From contig NZ_BOSG01000001.1 of the NCBI RefSeq assembly GCF_018403225.1, positions 2,666,001 through 2,730,000 on the forward strand: a DNA stretch of 64,000 nucleotides, in the 5' to 3' direction. Shown piece after piece: positions 25,475-34,016 of this stretch (position 1 is its first letter; each line of letters starts with the position of its first letter). This DNA comes from Paenibacillus sp. J23TS9. Lineage in GTDB: Bacteria > Bacillota > Bacilli > Paenibacillales > Paenibacillaceae. The position numbers and the translations under genes are program-made. The notes beneath the pieces were generated by a model. That model ran no database searches. It was not told the origin of the DNA and saw only the letters and a list, made by a program, of their open reading frames with translations.

Positions 25475-27748
25475 TCAACCCACGTTCAGTAATCCATCAA
25501 TAAATTTCTTCATGGCTGTATCATATGCTCCTGCTGACGGTTGCCACTGCTTCAGCTCTTGATCCTTCCCTTTGATATAAAGTCCGATCTTCTCTTGCAG
25601 GATGCCGGTATAATCAGTTACACCTTTGGATTCTCTCTTCATCTCAAGCAGCAGATCCTCCCAACGGAGCGGATTATTATACATCATCCGATCAGGATAC
25701 ATTGCAGCCAATTGTATCGCTTGGTCCAATGAACCGCCACGATAAAGACCCAAGGCAATATAAACGCCGACGAAGCGATGGCTCTTGTCATTCTCTATCG
25801 ATTGTTTAAAATAATTTTCTGCCTCATCCCATTTCCCTTGTTTCATTAATGCAATGGCGTGGGTCGCATCCGTATAGCTGGTGTCTGTATTCTTGCTTAA
25901 TGATCCGGCAAGCGCATAATAGCGGTTATATTCATTCCAGCTCTCCTTCTTCAGATAATAATCAGCCAACCGAGCATAATAATCGGCCGTAGGATGAAGC
26001 TTCACCAGCTGTTTCAGCAGCCCTGTCTGCTCCTCCTGAATGGCCTTTTTCATTTCGGTATTCGCATCTTCTCCATGCAGCAGCATCAATTTGCCTTCCA
26101 GCAATGTAAACATCATTTTCAAACTATGAGCATCCTCCGGATTGCTTCGGAATAAGGCTTTATATCTGGCATCCGCATCCTCCAAGTGGCCTGCCAGCAG
26201 AGCACGATCAGCATCAGTCATTGTCCGTTCCTTCAAATAAAAGAAAGGAAGCTGGCCCGTCAAATCATTGCCCAGACGGTATCCGTCGCTTCGGGTCAGA
26301 AGTTCGCCGTTCGCATTGTAGGCTTCGACACTCCACATATACTGATTGTCGGTGTTCGCATACCCGAGTAAGGATAAAGGGTCAAGCTTTTCTTCATCAG
26401 ATCCATTGGAAGATGAGGAAACACCTGAGATTTCATAGTACAGCTCCTCTGCGTCAATCTCTATGCGGGAACTGTGAATACCCTGCATGATCGGTCTGCT
26501 CGAGGACCCGCTTTGCAATTTCAAACCTAGATTCAAATTATAATAAGCAGCCCCCGCGGCAGGCTCCCACTCAAAGGTGATTTTTTTCCCTTTCACAACC
26601 GCTTCGTTAACAGGTGATTTCAGCTTCATCAGCGGCTGGAATACGACATCCTGCACCAATGATTGTTGACCTCTCAGATCAATCCAGTCGGCATCGCCTG
26701 ATACGGGCCAGGTCCAGCCACTGATTTGGTTCAGATCCAAACCGAGGGACAGCTTATAGCTGCCTGGAACAACTCCTTTAAACGAGTATTCCCCTTTTTC
26801 ATTGGTCATTGTCTGATAGGGTTCATTCTCCCTAATGCTGTGGTAGAGGTCATCCTGCCTCCGCAGGAAAACACCAGCATAAGCTACCGGTTCTCCATCG
26901 GATTTGGTAATCGTACCAGACACGTCTGTCATTCTCTCTAAGCCGATAGAATCCATCTTTTTCAAACGGTCCTCGATCATCTGAAGCTGATCTATTTGCA
27001 ATTGGGCTACCCGTTGATTTCCTTCGTTGAGCTCTTTCTGCTTCTTCATCTCAGCCTGAATTCGTTTCAGCTCTTCAGGTACTTTGCCTTCAGCAATGGC
27101 ATACTGCGCGAGTAAATTGGAAATTCGGATGTTTAAATCAAGATTCGGGTTCTTATTCCCTTGTGTCAACTCCTCACACAGTTGAATCAGCTCTCCGTAC
27201 TGTTTCATATCTGCCGCCAGCTTTGCCTTCATGAATAGAAGCTCCTGCCGCGCATAACTGTACTCTGTAAAATGCAGCTTCTTTAAGGCATTGGTCAGTA
27301 TTTGCGATGCTTTTTCCCACTGTTCGGAACCTTCGTAATAGTAGGCCAGCAGTTCAGCGGCTTTACCGACATCCGGATCCGAGCGGCCGGCCTTCACATA
27401 CTGCTCCAAATATGGAACCTTTTCCTTCAAATTAAAGGCTGGCTTGGTTCTGTGTTCCATAGATCCACTAAACATGGAGCCGCTTGAGCCGATATAGGCC
27501 TCATATGCATGAGCCAGAACGGTATCACTTTCCTTGAGCATATATTCCTCGATCAGCTTCAGCTTGTTATCCGGCTTTGCTGTGTCGATCTTATTCAGCA
27601 CTTGTTCTTTTGACTCAGCCTGCACAGCGCCCTGTTCTGCTTCAGCCAGCTTATGGCTTGGCGGGGCACCGACATTAAAAGCAATAACGAGAACAGTAAG
27701 CAGACCTAGAATGTATGCCAGGTGTTTAACCTTGATTCGGATTTTCAT
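25475..27748 (-). CDS. large exported TPR protein with carboxypeptidase-regulatory-like domain
   Basis: A 757-residue protein with an N-terminal membrane anchor or signal (LAYILGLLTVLVIAFNVGA, 11-29). Residues about 45-250 are helical, TPR-like, with a coiled coil near 225-270; about 272-350 is a CarboxypepD_reg-type beta domain (VSGTITKSDGEPVAYAGVFL, then NEKGEYSFKGVVPGSYKL); about 380-500 is fibronectin-like (FEWEPAAGAAYYNLNL, YMWSVEAYNANGEL); the C-terminal 230 residues are more TPR units. It overlaps the anti-sigma gene by 23 nt and is the last gene of the ECF operon, so it is probably its surface output or sensor. The family is not recognised. Confidence 0.82.
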   Translation of the reverse strand: MKIRIKVKHLAYILGLLTVLVIAFNVGAPPSHKLAEAEQGAVQAESKEQVLNKIDTAKPDNKLKLIEEYMLKESDTVLAHAYEAYIGSSGSMFSGSMEHRTKPAFNLKEKVPYLEQYVKAGRSDPDVGKAAELLAYYYEGSEQWEKASQILTNALKKLHFTEYSYARQELLFMKAKLAADMKQYGELIQLCEELTQGNKNPNLDLNIRISNLLAQYAIAEGKVPEELKRIQAEMKKQKELNEGNQRVAQLQIDQLQMIEDRLKKMDSIGLERMTDVSGTITKSDGEPVAYAGVFLRRQDDLYHSIRENEPYQTMTNEKGEYSFKGVVPGSYKLSLGLDLNQISGWTWPVSGDADWIDLRGQQSLVQDVVFQPLMKLKSPVNEAVVKGKKITFEWEPAAGAAYYNLNLGLKLQSGSSSRPIMQGIHSSRIEIDAEELYYEISGVSSSSNGSDEEKLDPLSLLGYANTDNQYMWSVEAYNANGELLTRSDGYRLGNDLTGQLPFFYLKERTMTDADRALLAGHLEDADARYKALFRSNPEDAHSLKMMFTLLEGKLMLLHGEDANTEMKKAIQEEQTGLLKQLVKLHPTADYYARLADYYLKKESWNEYNRYYALAGSLSKNTDTSYTDATHAIALMKQGKWDEAENYFKQSIENDKSHRFVGVYIALGLYRGGSLDQAIQLAAMYPDRMMYNNPLRWEDLLLEMKRESKGVTDYTGILQEKIGLYIKGKDQELKQWQPSAGAYDTAMKKFIDGLLNVG

Positions 27749-28082
27749 GTTGGGACAATCTCCTTTCGATTTCGTCCTTCCAATAAATACTTCCTCCCGT
27801 CTCGATCAACATCCGCTGCTCCGGCGTTCCGCCGGGTATGGGTTCAGGATGTGATTTCGGCTGTCGTCCCCCATGATATAGAAATGCTGCCGTAAACAGA
27901 AGCGCAAAAGCGGTACCAAGCGGGATCACAGGCAGCTCCAGTTCTTTATTCCATAAGGCTCGCAAACGGCCGCGCAGAGTCGTTGGATGCGTTCTTCCGA
28001 TCACTTCCGCCTGTTTGCTGAACTTCAGATCGGAGAGCTCTCGGTCCAGCTCCTGTTTTAATCTTGACTGCTCTTGATCCAA
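27726..28082 (-). CDS. probable membrane-bound anti-sigma factor
   Basis: A 118-residue single-pass membrane protein: cytoplasmic charged helical N-terminus (MDQEQSRLKQELDRELSDLK), one hydrophobic segment (VIPLGTAFALLFTAAFLY, about 52-69) and a short outside tail. Position directly after an ECF sigma gene and the topology suggest an anti-sigma factor; there is no HxxxCxxC zinc motif, so it is not a ZAS-type. The start is TTG 28082 with GAGGGGG 7 nt upstream. It overlaps the sigma gene by 25 nt and the TPR gene by 23 nt, so all three are translationally coupled. Confidence 0.75.
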   Translation of the reverse strand: MDQEQSRLKQELDRELSDLKFSKQAEVIGRTHPTTLRGRLRALWNKELELPVIPLGTAFALLFTAAFLYHGGRQPKSHPEPIPGGTPEQRMLIETGGSIYWKDEIERRLSQHENPNQG

Positions 28083-28603
28083 TCGAAATCCCCCTCTTTC
28101 TCCAGCGTCTGTCTAAGATAATGCCGCCCCCGGGCCAGCCTGGCTTTGATGGTATTGCTGTTAAGCTGTAAATGATCCGCCATTTCCGCAACGCTCATTT
28201 CCTGAAAATAATGAAGTGTAATCACTTCCCGGTAGATATAGCTCAAACTATGTATAGCCCTGGTAAGTCTTCCATTTCTCAACTGCTCCATCAGCTGTTC
28301 TTCGGGACCCGGCTGCTCTTCCTTTGCCAGCCACCTCTCCGTATGGGACGATGGGAACAAATTCCTGAAGCTCCAGGTTCTCTGTCTCATACGGCATCGG
28401 TTCACGACAATACGGATCAGCCAGCTTTTCAGCTTGGTATCATCCCGCAGCTGCTCGATCCGTTCAAAAGCAAGGATAAAGCTGTCCTGCACAGCTTCCT
28501 CTGCTTCATGCCGGTCCCGGAGCAGTAAAAATGCAGTTCGCAGCAGATCATCTCCATACATCCCCATCAACAGCCCAAGCGCTTCCTCATTTTTTTGTTT
28601 CAA
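28058..28603 (-). CDS. ECF-type RNA polymerase sigma-70 factor
   Basis: Sigma factor with region 2 (LLRTAFLLLRDRHEAEEAVQ, then DSFILAFERIEQLRDDTKLKSWL) and region 4 (YREVITLHYFQEMSVAEMAD, then HLQLNSNTIKARLARGRHYL), and no region 3, the ECF layout. 181 aa. The start is uncertain: the frame begins with TTG 28603, and an in-frame CTG lies six codons upstream behind GGGAGGGAAGGCAGA. It begins a three-gene operon with a putative anti-sigma factor and a 757-aa exported protein, so the sigma factor probably answers an envelope signal. Confidence 0.9.
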   Translation of the reverse strand: MKQKNEEALGLLMGMYGDDLLRTAFLLLRDRHEAEEAVQDSFILAFERIEQLRDDTKLKSWLIRIVVNRCRMRQRTWSFRNLFPSSHTERWLAKEEQPGPEEQLMEQLRNGRLTRAIHSLSYIYREVITLHYFQEMSVAEMADHLQLNSNTIKARLARGRHYLRQTLEKEGDFDWIKSSQD

Positions 28604-28648
28604 TCCAGGTAAGATATCCAGTCTGCCTTCCCTCCCCCCTCCTATAAT

Positions 28649-28675
28649 GATGCGTCCAAACGCCGTTTGGTTGCA
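28649..28675 (-). promoter_or_regulatory. candidate autoregulated ECF promoter with internal dyad
   Basis: On the minus strand TGCAAC, 15 bp, CGCATC: the AAC-type -35 and CG-type -10 of ECF promoters, 45-70 bp before the sigma gene. The spacer holds a perfect 15-bp palindrome CCAAACG-C-CGTTTGG (28656-28670). An AGGAGGGGGG stretch follows. The match is to general ECF consensus only. Confidence 0.4.
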
Positions 28676-28690
28676 TTATTGATAAAAATA

Positions 28691-28718
28691 CAAAAAAAAC
28701 AGCTTCCATTAGGAAGCC
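28691..28718 (-). terminator. intrinsic terminator after the GNAT gene
   Basis: On the minus strand GGCTTCC, TAAT loop, GGAAGCT, GTTTTTTTT, 40 bp after the stop of the acetyltransferase at 28758. Confidence 0.85.
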
Positions 28719-28757
28719 GTTCTTATGATATAGGTTCACTTAAAGGAACCGTATTTC

Positions 28758-29192
28758 TCAATCCTCTTCCGCTTCTTCTTCAACCTCATACACGCATCGG
28801 AACCGTTCTACACCGGGATACTGTTCTCCCAGACTGTTGACAACGAAACCGAGGTTCCGGTAAAAATCCACCGACTCCTCATCCGTTTCCGCAATGACCT
28901 TTTCCGGCTTTTCCTTTGTCATGATCTCCAAGATCATCCCTCTGCCGTAGCCAAGCCCACGGTTTTCCGGAATAACCGCAATATGATGCAGAATCAGATC
29001 ACTCCCAGCCTTTTCATATCCGGTCAATCCAACCAGCAGTTCTCCGTCTTCATAGCCGTACAGCTGCCAGGCTTCATTATTTTCATATTCACTGACGGTC
29101 TTCTCAACCGAATGGTCATCCGGGAATACCGCATAGGAAAACAGCTCGGCAACCTCTGGTTTACGTATGTACGATTTAATATTCAACAGCAT
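28758..29192 (-). CDS. GNAT family N-acetyltransferase
   Basis: Acetyl-CoA-dependent acetyltransferase of unknown substrate. The acetyl-CoA loop is seen in IAVIPENRGLGYGRGMILEI, followed by VIAETDEESVDFYRNLGF, motif B with the late Tyr. The start is ATG 29192 (MLLNIKSYIRK), 8 nt after GGAGG; the frame extends 11 codons more. 144 aa with an acidic Glu-rich tail. Monocistronic with a terminator. Confidence 0.82.
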   Translation of the reverse strand: MLLNIKSYIRKPEVAELFSYAVFPDDHSVEKTVSEYENNEAWQLYGYEDGELLVGLTGYEKAGSDLILHHIAVIPENRGLGYGRGMILEIMTKEKPEKVIAETDEESVDFYRNLGFVVNSLGEQYPGVERFRCVYEVEEEAEED

Positions 29193-29408
29193 GTCTATAA
29201 CCTCCACATCATCTTGCTCATACAAGTTTTCGTTTCGTTACTTTAACCTTTTAGGCGAGAAAATTCAACTTTTATTCGAACTCATAGGTTCCGGGCATGA
29301 ATGATATGCCATACCGATATTGAAAAAAGTTTACAGATAGGCGTACACTTGGAATAAGAAAGAAAATGCTCTGTTTTCAAACTTTTTCAAAGAAAGAGGC
29401 ATCACATC

Positions 29409-30605
29409 ATGAGTTATATTCAGCACGGAACATCCGCTTTCCGCAAAACGAGTTTGGCTCTGTTCGCGGGAGGCTTTAACACGTTTGCCATTTTATACTA
29501 TACCCAGCCCCTGATGCCCGAATTCTCCAAGGAATTCGGGATATCTCCGGTTACAGCCAGCCTTTCGCTGTCGCTGACCACACTGATTCTGGCCATCAGT
29601 ATGATCATTGTGGGCTCTCTAAGTGAATCCTGGGGACGCAAGCCAATCATGACTGTCGCCATGGTTACGGCTTCGGTTTTGACGCTGATCACCGCCTTTG
29701 CTCCGAATTTCCATACCCTGCTTGTTTTCCGGATCATCCTTGGCGCTGTATTGGCCGGTCTGCCCGCCATCGCCATGGCCTATCTCGGCGAAGAAATTGC
29801 TCCAGCCAGTCTTGGAGCCGTCATGGGTCTCTATATCAGCGGCAATTCTATCGGAGGCATGGGCGGAAGAGTCATTACCGGCGCGCTAACCGACCTGTGG
29901 AACTGGCGAATAGCCATTGCGGCCATTGGTTTTCTCGGACTGATCTTTAGCATCGTTTTCATGATCCTGCTGCCGCCATCACGTCATTTTGAGGCGCGTC
30001 CACTCCGGTTCAAGTCCTTGCTGCGCTCACTCGGTAACCAGTTCAAGGACCCCGGGCTGCTCATTCTATATGGGCTGGGATTCCTGCTGATGGGAAGCTT
30101 CGTATCGCTTTACAACTATATTGGATACCAGCTGATCGCTCCGCCGTATTCCCTGAGTCAGACACTGGTCGGTTTTATATTTATCGTTTATATTGCAGGC
30201 ACCTTCAGCTCTACCTGGATGGGGAGAATGGCAGACACTCACGGCAGACCTCTTATGCTCTGGATTGGTCTGATGATCTTTCTCTGTGGTACCCTGCTGA
30301 CGCTTAGTCCGCAGCTTGTGATTAAAATCGCCGGTATCATCATTTTCACGTTTGGATTCTTCGGCTCACATTCCATCGCCAGCTCCTGGATCGGTATCCG
30401 GGCTGTACATGAAAAAGCACAAGCTTCCTCGCTGTATCTGTTCTTCTACTATGCTGGCTCCAGCGTCGGCGGTACACTTGGCGGCATCTTTTGGAGTTCA
30501 TTCGGCTGGCATGGCGTAGTCGGCATGATTGCCTGTTTCCTGACCACCGCTTTGCTGCTCTCTTTACTGTTGGCACGGCTTCATCGTCAAAAAGCAGCAG
30601 CATAA
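29409..30605 (+). CDS. MFS transporter, YnfM-like
   Basis: A 398-residue major facilitator with 12 hydrophobic segments, probably a proton-driven exporter. Motif A-type sequence follows helix 2 (GSLSESWGRKPIMTVAMV), repeated in the second half (GRMADTHGRPLMLWIGL). The N-terminus (GGFNTFAILYYTQPLMPEF) is typical of the YnfM/arabinose-efflux subgroup. A GAGG box precedes the ATG. The substrate is unknown. It ends ahead of a 12-bp inverted repeat that marks the start of the AT-rich island. Confidence 0.88.
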   Translation: MSYIQHGTSAFRKTSLALFAGGFNTFAILYYTQPLMPEFSKEFGISPVTASLSLSLTTLILAISMIIVGSLSESWGRKPIMTVAMVTASVLTLITAFAPNFHTLLVFRIILGAVLAGLPAIAMAYLGEEIAPASLGAVMGLYISGNSIGGMGGRVITGALTDLWNWRIAIAAIGFLGLIFSIVFMILLPPSRHFEARPLRFKSLLRSLGNQFKDPGLLILYGLGFLLMGSFVSLYNYIGYQLIAPPYSLSQTLVGFIFIVYIAGTFSSTWMGRMADTHGRPLMLWIGLMIFLCGTLLTLSPQLVIKIAGIIIFTFGFFGSHSIASSWIGIRAVHEKAQASSLYLFFYYAGSSVGGTLGGIFWSSFGWHGVVGMIACFLTTALLLSLLLARLHRQKAAA

Positions 30606-30665
30606 GCATTCATCAAAAAATATTACGCAGCCTCTTTAAATCGTTTTTGATCAATAAATCGGAAT

Positions 30666-30698
30666 AAGTTCTTGTCCTCTGACTCGGGACAAGAACTT
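30666..30698. repeat. 12-bp perfect inverted repeat without T run
   Basis: AAGTTCTTGTCC, 9 bp, GGACAAGAACTT, 60 bp after the MFS stop. No U-rich tail follows on either strand, so it may be a terminator lacking a tail, an operator, or the edge of the acquired segment. Confidence 0.5.
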
Positions 30699-30763
30699 GT
30701 ACCAGTACACTAGAAATAAACTCCCTTGCGTTGTATAATCCACTTCCAGATGGGCTCACTTTG

Positions 30764-31618
30764 TTACACGTCCAACGCCTTGAGTTCCATTCTTACAGGA
30801 AAGGTATACCCCATTGTCTCTAACAACATCATAGCTTCCTTATCCTGTTCATTAACCAGCGTCTCAACTTGGTTCCGGCCATTCTTCATGTGATATTCAA
30901 AACCCTTCGTTATGAGAAACTTACCTAGTCCTTTATTACGCCATCGAGGAACTACGAATAATCTTTCAACTGCACCAGTTTGCCAACACATAACACTGCC
31001 AACAAGTTCATCGCCTTCAAATGCAGAAATGGTATGTAACTCTGGACCGCCCATCATCCATTCCAACATATTTACACTTCTGTAAACAACGCCTTGATAA
31101 AATTGATTTTCTAATTCTGTATATTTGATTCTTTCCTCTTTGGATTCCATCGGGTGAAAATTGACATGAACTCCAACAGGCATTCTGACTTCAGGCATGG
31201 GTTTTTCAAGTGAACGTTGAGCATAATAATAAGTTTGATAAGGGATAAAGCCCAATTCTTCGTAAAACTCTCTGTCACCATAAAAGTCTTTCCACGCAAC
31301 CAGCTTTGATTTCTTGTTTGGATTTCGGAGCTTTTGACACATATTTATGAATATTGGGTAAAGAGCCTTTCTCAGCTCATTCATACGATTTAAAGCTAAT
31401 TCATTAGTGGGCATTTCGATTTCGAATATATCATGATCATCAGCTATTCCATGTCGTAAGTATCCCACACTAATTAAATGACCGTCCTCGTTAAATACAC
31501 ACCTCATCCTCTGATGATCATAATCTTTATTGTACTTAAAAAGTATCCATGCTTTGTGACTTAAGTTTTTAACTGTATCCTCTAATTCAGTGCAATATGG
31601 ACGAACTTGTAATGACAT
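30764..31618 (-). CDS. GNAT family N-acetyltransferase (284 aa)
   Basis: A long GNAT protein; the C-terminal third has the acetyl-CoA loop LFVVPRWRNKGLGKFLITKG and the final MMLLETMGYTFPVRMEL. The N-terminal half may be a second, degenerate GNAT unit (KDFYGDREFYEELGFIPYQ resembles a GNAT C-terminal motif), so a double-GNAT layout is possible. The substrate is unknown. Base composition is visibly more AT-rich than in the genes to the left, as for the rest of 30.7-36 kb. Confidence 0.82.
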   Translation of the reverse strand: MSLQVRPYCTELEDTVKNLSHKAWILFKYNKDYDHQRMRCVFNEDGHLISVGYLRHGIADDHDIFEIEMPTNELALNRMNELRKALYPIFINMCQKLRNPNKKSKLVAWKDFYGDREFYEELGFIPYQTYYYAQRSLEKPMPEVRMPVGVHVNFHPMESKEERIKYTELENQFYQGVVYRSVNMLEWMMGGPELHTISAFEGDELVGSVMCWQTGAVERLFVVPRWRNKGLGKFLITKGFEYHMKNGRNQVETLVNEQDKEAMMLLETMGYTFPVRMELKALDV

Positions 31619-31710
31619 CCTAATGTCCTCCCTGAAATTGTTGATTCAATCATAGCAAAGGAAACAGTTTGAAAAATATATAAAAGATAATTCAGAATCA
31701 ATTATTACAC

Positions 31711-31736
31711 AAAAAAACCACATCAGATTTGATGTG
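31711..31736 (-). terminator. intrinsic terminator
   Basis: On the minus strand CACATCA, AATC, TGATGTG, GTTTTTTT, directly after the CD3324-like gene. Confidence 0.85.
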
Positions 31737-31747
31737 ATTTCGATGAC

Positions 31748-32014
31748 TTATATTTTTGAATAAATGATCTTTTTAATACTATCGTTGGAAAGACAGAATT
31801 GATCTGAGAGTTCTTCTATCGTTGCACCATCGATATATTGTTGACGTATTGCTTCGTTTCTTTGGCGCAAATGTTTTCGACTACCTGAATTTTCGCCCCA
31901 TTTCTTCCGTTTCCCTTCAGGAGTTGGGACGTAAATCATGCTGCCGTGGATATATTTCTGTATTTCCTTTAATAGTTCTTCTGGAAAAATGATATCGGCG
32001 TTTACATACTTCAT
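31748..32014 (-). CDS. CD3324 family small DNA-binding-like protein
   Basis: An 88-residue protein that starts MKYVNADIIFPEELLKEIQK and ends with a helix-turn-helix-like ATIEELSDQFCLSNDSIKKI. The middle has PTPEGKRKKWGENSGSRKHL, typical of the CD3324 family of small Firmicutes proteins related to Mor-type activators. Role unknown, probably regulatory. AGGAGC lies upstream of the ATG. Own terminator. Confidence 0.8.
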   Translation of the reverse strand: MKYVNADIIFPEELLKEIQKYIHGSMIYVPTPEGKRKKWGENSGSRKHLRQRNEAIRQQYIDGATIEELSDQFCLSNDSIKKIIYSKI

Positions 32015-32290
32015 AATAGCTCTGCTCCTTAAAATTATTTTAATTTAAGGTTGGCAAAGCCTATCCTATAAACAATTATCGAAAAACGCTGATATTAAGG
32101 CGGTAATATAAATCCTGTTCGCTCCATACAAACAACCGCCGTTGTTTATAGATCAAGACTTTGCATGGAGCTGATCGTAGATTTACACATAATCTGAGAC
32201 CTCTCTTTCAAAATAAACAGTGTATATTCTATTCCCAATATTAATTTCGATATGATTAAAAAGCAACGGGCGAAAAATCAGAAAAACGAT

Positions 32291-32845
32291 TTAATTAAAC
32301 TCTTCAGCTAAAAGAGAATAAATTAGGGTATCGGTAAATAATGTGCCAAAAGAGTATGCCCTTAATAGACCCTCCTTCTTAAAATTACATTTTTCCAATA
32401 AACGGATTGACGCGTTATTCTCAGGCATTACCATGGCTTGAATACGATTCAATCCCAGATTTTTAAAACCAAATGGAATTATTTCTCTTACCGCTTCAGT
32501 CATTATGCCTTTTTTCCAATGTTCTTTTGATAAGTTGTAGCTGATATTTGCCATTGAACCTCTAACAAAATCCCCCAATATGCATGTTCCGATAATCTTT
32601 TCAGTTTCCTTGGAAGAGATTCCCCAAACAATTCTTTCTTTCCTCTTAAAAGCATTGCTAAATCGAGCAAAGGTACTTGCAACTGTTTTTACATCCTTTG
32701 GACTATCATATCCCCAAAACCTTGTTACCTCATGGTCAGAAAAATAATTATAGTAATCTTCTGCATCATCTGATTGAAGCTCCCGTAATAATAAACGTTC
32801 TGTTTCAATAGAAGGAAATTCTTGAAACGACTCATTAAAACTCAT
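32291..32845 (-). CDS. RimJ/RimL-type GNAT acetyltransferase
   Basis: A 184-residue acetyltransferase of the RimJ/RimL/YdaF group: ETERLLLRELQSDDAEDYYN at the N-terminus, GTCILGDF, acetyl-CoA loop YNLSKEHWKKGIMTEAVREI, and VMPENNASIRLLEKCNFKKE. Ribosomal protein N-terminal or small-molecule acetylation are both possible. GGAGGTTAAC precedes the ATG. The gap to the CD3324 gene (276 bp) shows only a short AAACAAC/GTTGTTT hairpin near 32130. Confidence 0.85.
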   Translation of the reverse strand: MSFNESFQEFPSIETERLLLRELQSDDAEDYYNYFSDHEVTRFWGYDSPKDVKTVASTFARFSNAFKRKERIVWGISSKETEKIIGTCILGDFVRGSMANISYNLSKEHWKKGIMTEAVREIIPFGFKNLGLNRIQAMVMPENNASIRLLEKCNFKKEGLLRAYSFGTLFTDTLIYSLLAEEFN

Positions 32846-32990
32846 TTGTTAACCTCCTTAAAATATGTAATAGAAGAAGTTCCATATTACACCTTCTTTT
32901 CCTGCTGCTTAAAATTAATTACTTTAATTATCAGACGCTTCACATTGTCGGATAACATAATTTGCTCAACTAAACTGCCCTTATCATAAT

Positions 32991-33019
32991 AAAAACAAGC
33001 AGACTGCGGTAGCCTGCTC
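32991..33019 (-). terminator. intrinsic terminator after the broken GNAT
   Basis: On the minus strand AGCAGGCT, ACCGC, AGTCTGCT, TGTTTTTATT, about 16 bp after the stop of the GNAT fragment at 33036. Confidence 0.7.
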
Positions 33020-33035
33020 ATTAATGGTTGGTTAT

Positions 33036-33310
33036 TCAAATATCCCTTTTCAATTTGTAGTAATTGTATTCCCTATGTTCAATCTCCATATTATTTTGAA
33101 ATTCAAAACCACATTTTTGCATCACTTTATTCGATGCAACGTTACGTATCTGAGCTATTGCGATGAGTTCCTCGACATTGGCATTTTCAAACAAATACTT
33201 AATTAACCCTTTTGCCGCTTGAGTCGTGTAACCCTTGTTTATATGATCTATTGAGATCCCATAAAAAATCTCTCTATTGAGATGATTACCGATTGATATT
33301 TTGCATAATT
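33036..33310 (-). pseudogene. C-terminal fragment of a GNAT acetyltransferase
   Basis: On the minus strand a frame without start codon reads ISIGNHLNREIFYGISIDHI, NKGYTTQAAKGLIKYLFE, then AQIRNVASNKVMQKCGFEF and stops at 33036. This is the acetyl-CoA loop and C-terminal motif of a RimJ/RimL-like GNAT. The N-terminal half is missing; its place is taken by the end of a TipAS domain in another frame, overlapping near 33286-33310. It is therefore a truncated gene left by a deletion or rearrangement. Confidence 0.75.
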
Positions 33311-34016
33311 GCGCTGTACAGAAAGTCTGCTAAATCCTCATTGCCATATTGATTAAAGTAGCTTTTGAACCGTGCATCGAATTTGTAGGTATGGGCAATG
33401 CAAGCCAGTAACTCTGCATCGCATGGCATGAATTGCATTAGATTTTCTTTTCTTTCCACTCTTCGATTAATCGCTGCACATCATCGGAGGAAGGATCCTG
33501 ATGGATACAAGACGATATTTGTTTATATATTTCTTCAATATCGGAAAATCGTTTCTCTTTTTCATCTACTGATAAATTTTCCATCGTTTCATTATACACT
33601 TTGTACGCCTCTGTTTCGCCATAAATGAATCTAGCCTCATTGGCATACTGTTCTTTCAATGGCAAAACGGAAGAATGGTTAAACATGTGCAAATTACTAA
33701 TATCATTCCCCGAAACGTATTCATCGAGAGCAGTCATGATGTTTTCCAGTCTTTGTTTTTTAAGTAATAAATTTTGTCTCTGCTTCTTTAATATTTGTTT
33801 CTGTTCTTGCTTGGTCAGCTTTTAAATGTCCTCAATTTCTTTTAATGAAAAATCCAATTCCCCTAAGAATAAAATGGTTTGGAGTTTTTCCAAACTGCTT
33901 CGATCATATAGGCGATACCCTTTTTTCGTCAGATGTGTCGGTTTAAATAAGTCGATTCTATCGTAATAATGCAAGGTACGAGCTGTAATGCCTGTTATCT
34001 GAACAATATCTTTAAC
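33286..34016 (-). pseudogene. broken MerR regulator with TipAS drug-binding domain
   Basis: The minus strand encodes a MerR helix-turn-helix (VKDIVQITGITARTLHYYDR, then YRLYDRSSLEKLQTILFL), a coiled coil (LTKQEQKQILKKQRQNLLLK), then a TipAS antibiotic-recognition domain (YANEARFIYGETEAYK, and FDARFKSYFNQYGNEDLADF). The frame is interrupted by TAA at 33822-33824 and by a frameshift in an A-rich run near 33440 (EEWKEK to ENLMQF). It has no start of its own: the HTH is fused in frame to the end of a DUF2268 domain. In intact relatives such proteins sense drugs and autoactivate a MerR-type promoter. Confidence 0.8.

Noticed and set aside
30666..30698. Transposon terminal repeats at the island edges (with 36142-36182)
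   Set aside because: The two inverted repeats differ in sequence, so they are not a matching pair of ends; each is more likely a local hairpin.
33438..33737. Stand-alone 99-residue protein
   Set aside because: It is the middle of the TipAS domain, opened by an internal ATG between the TAA at 33822 and the frameshift near 33440.
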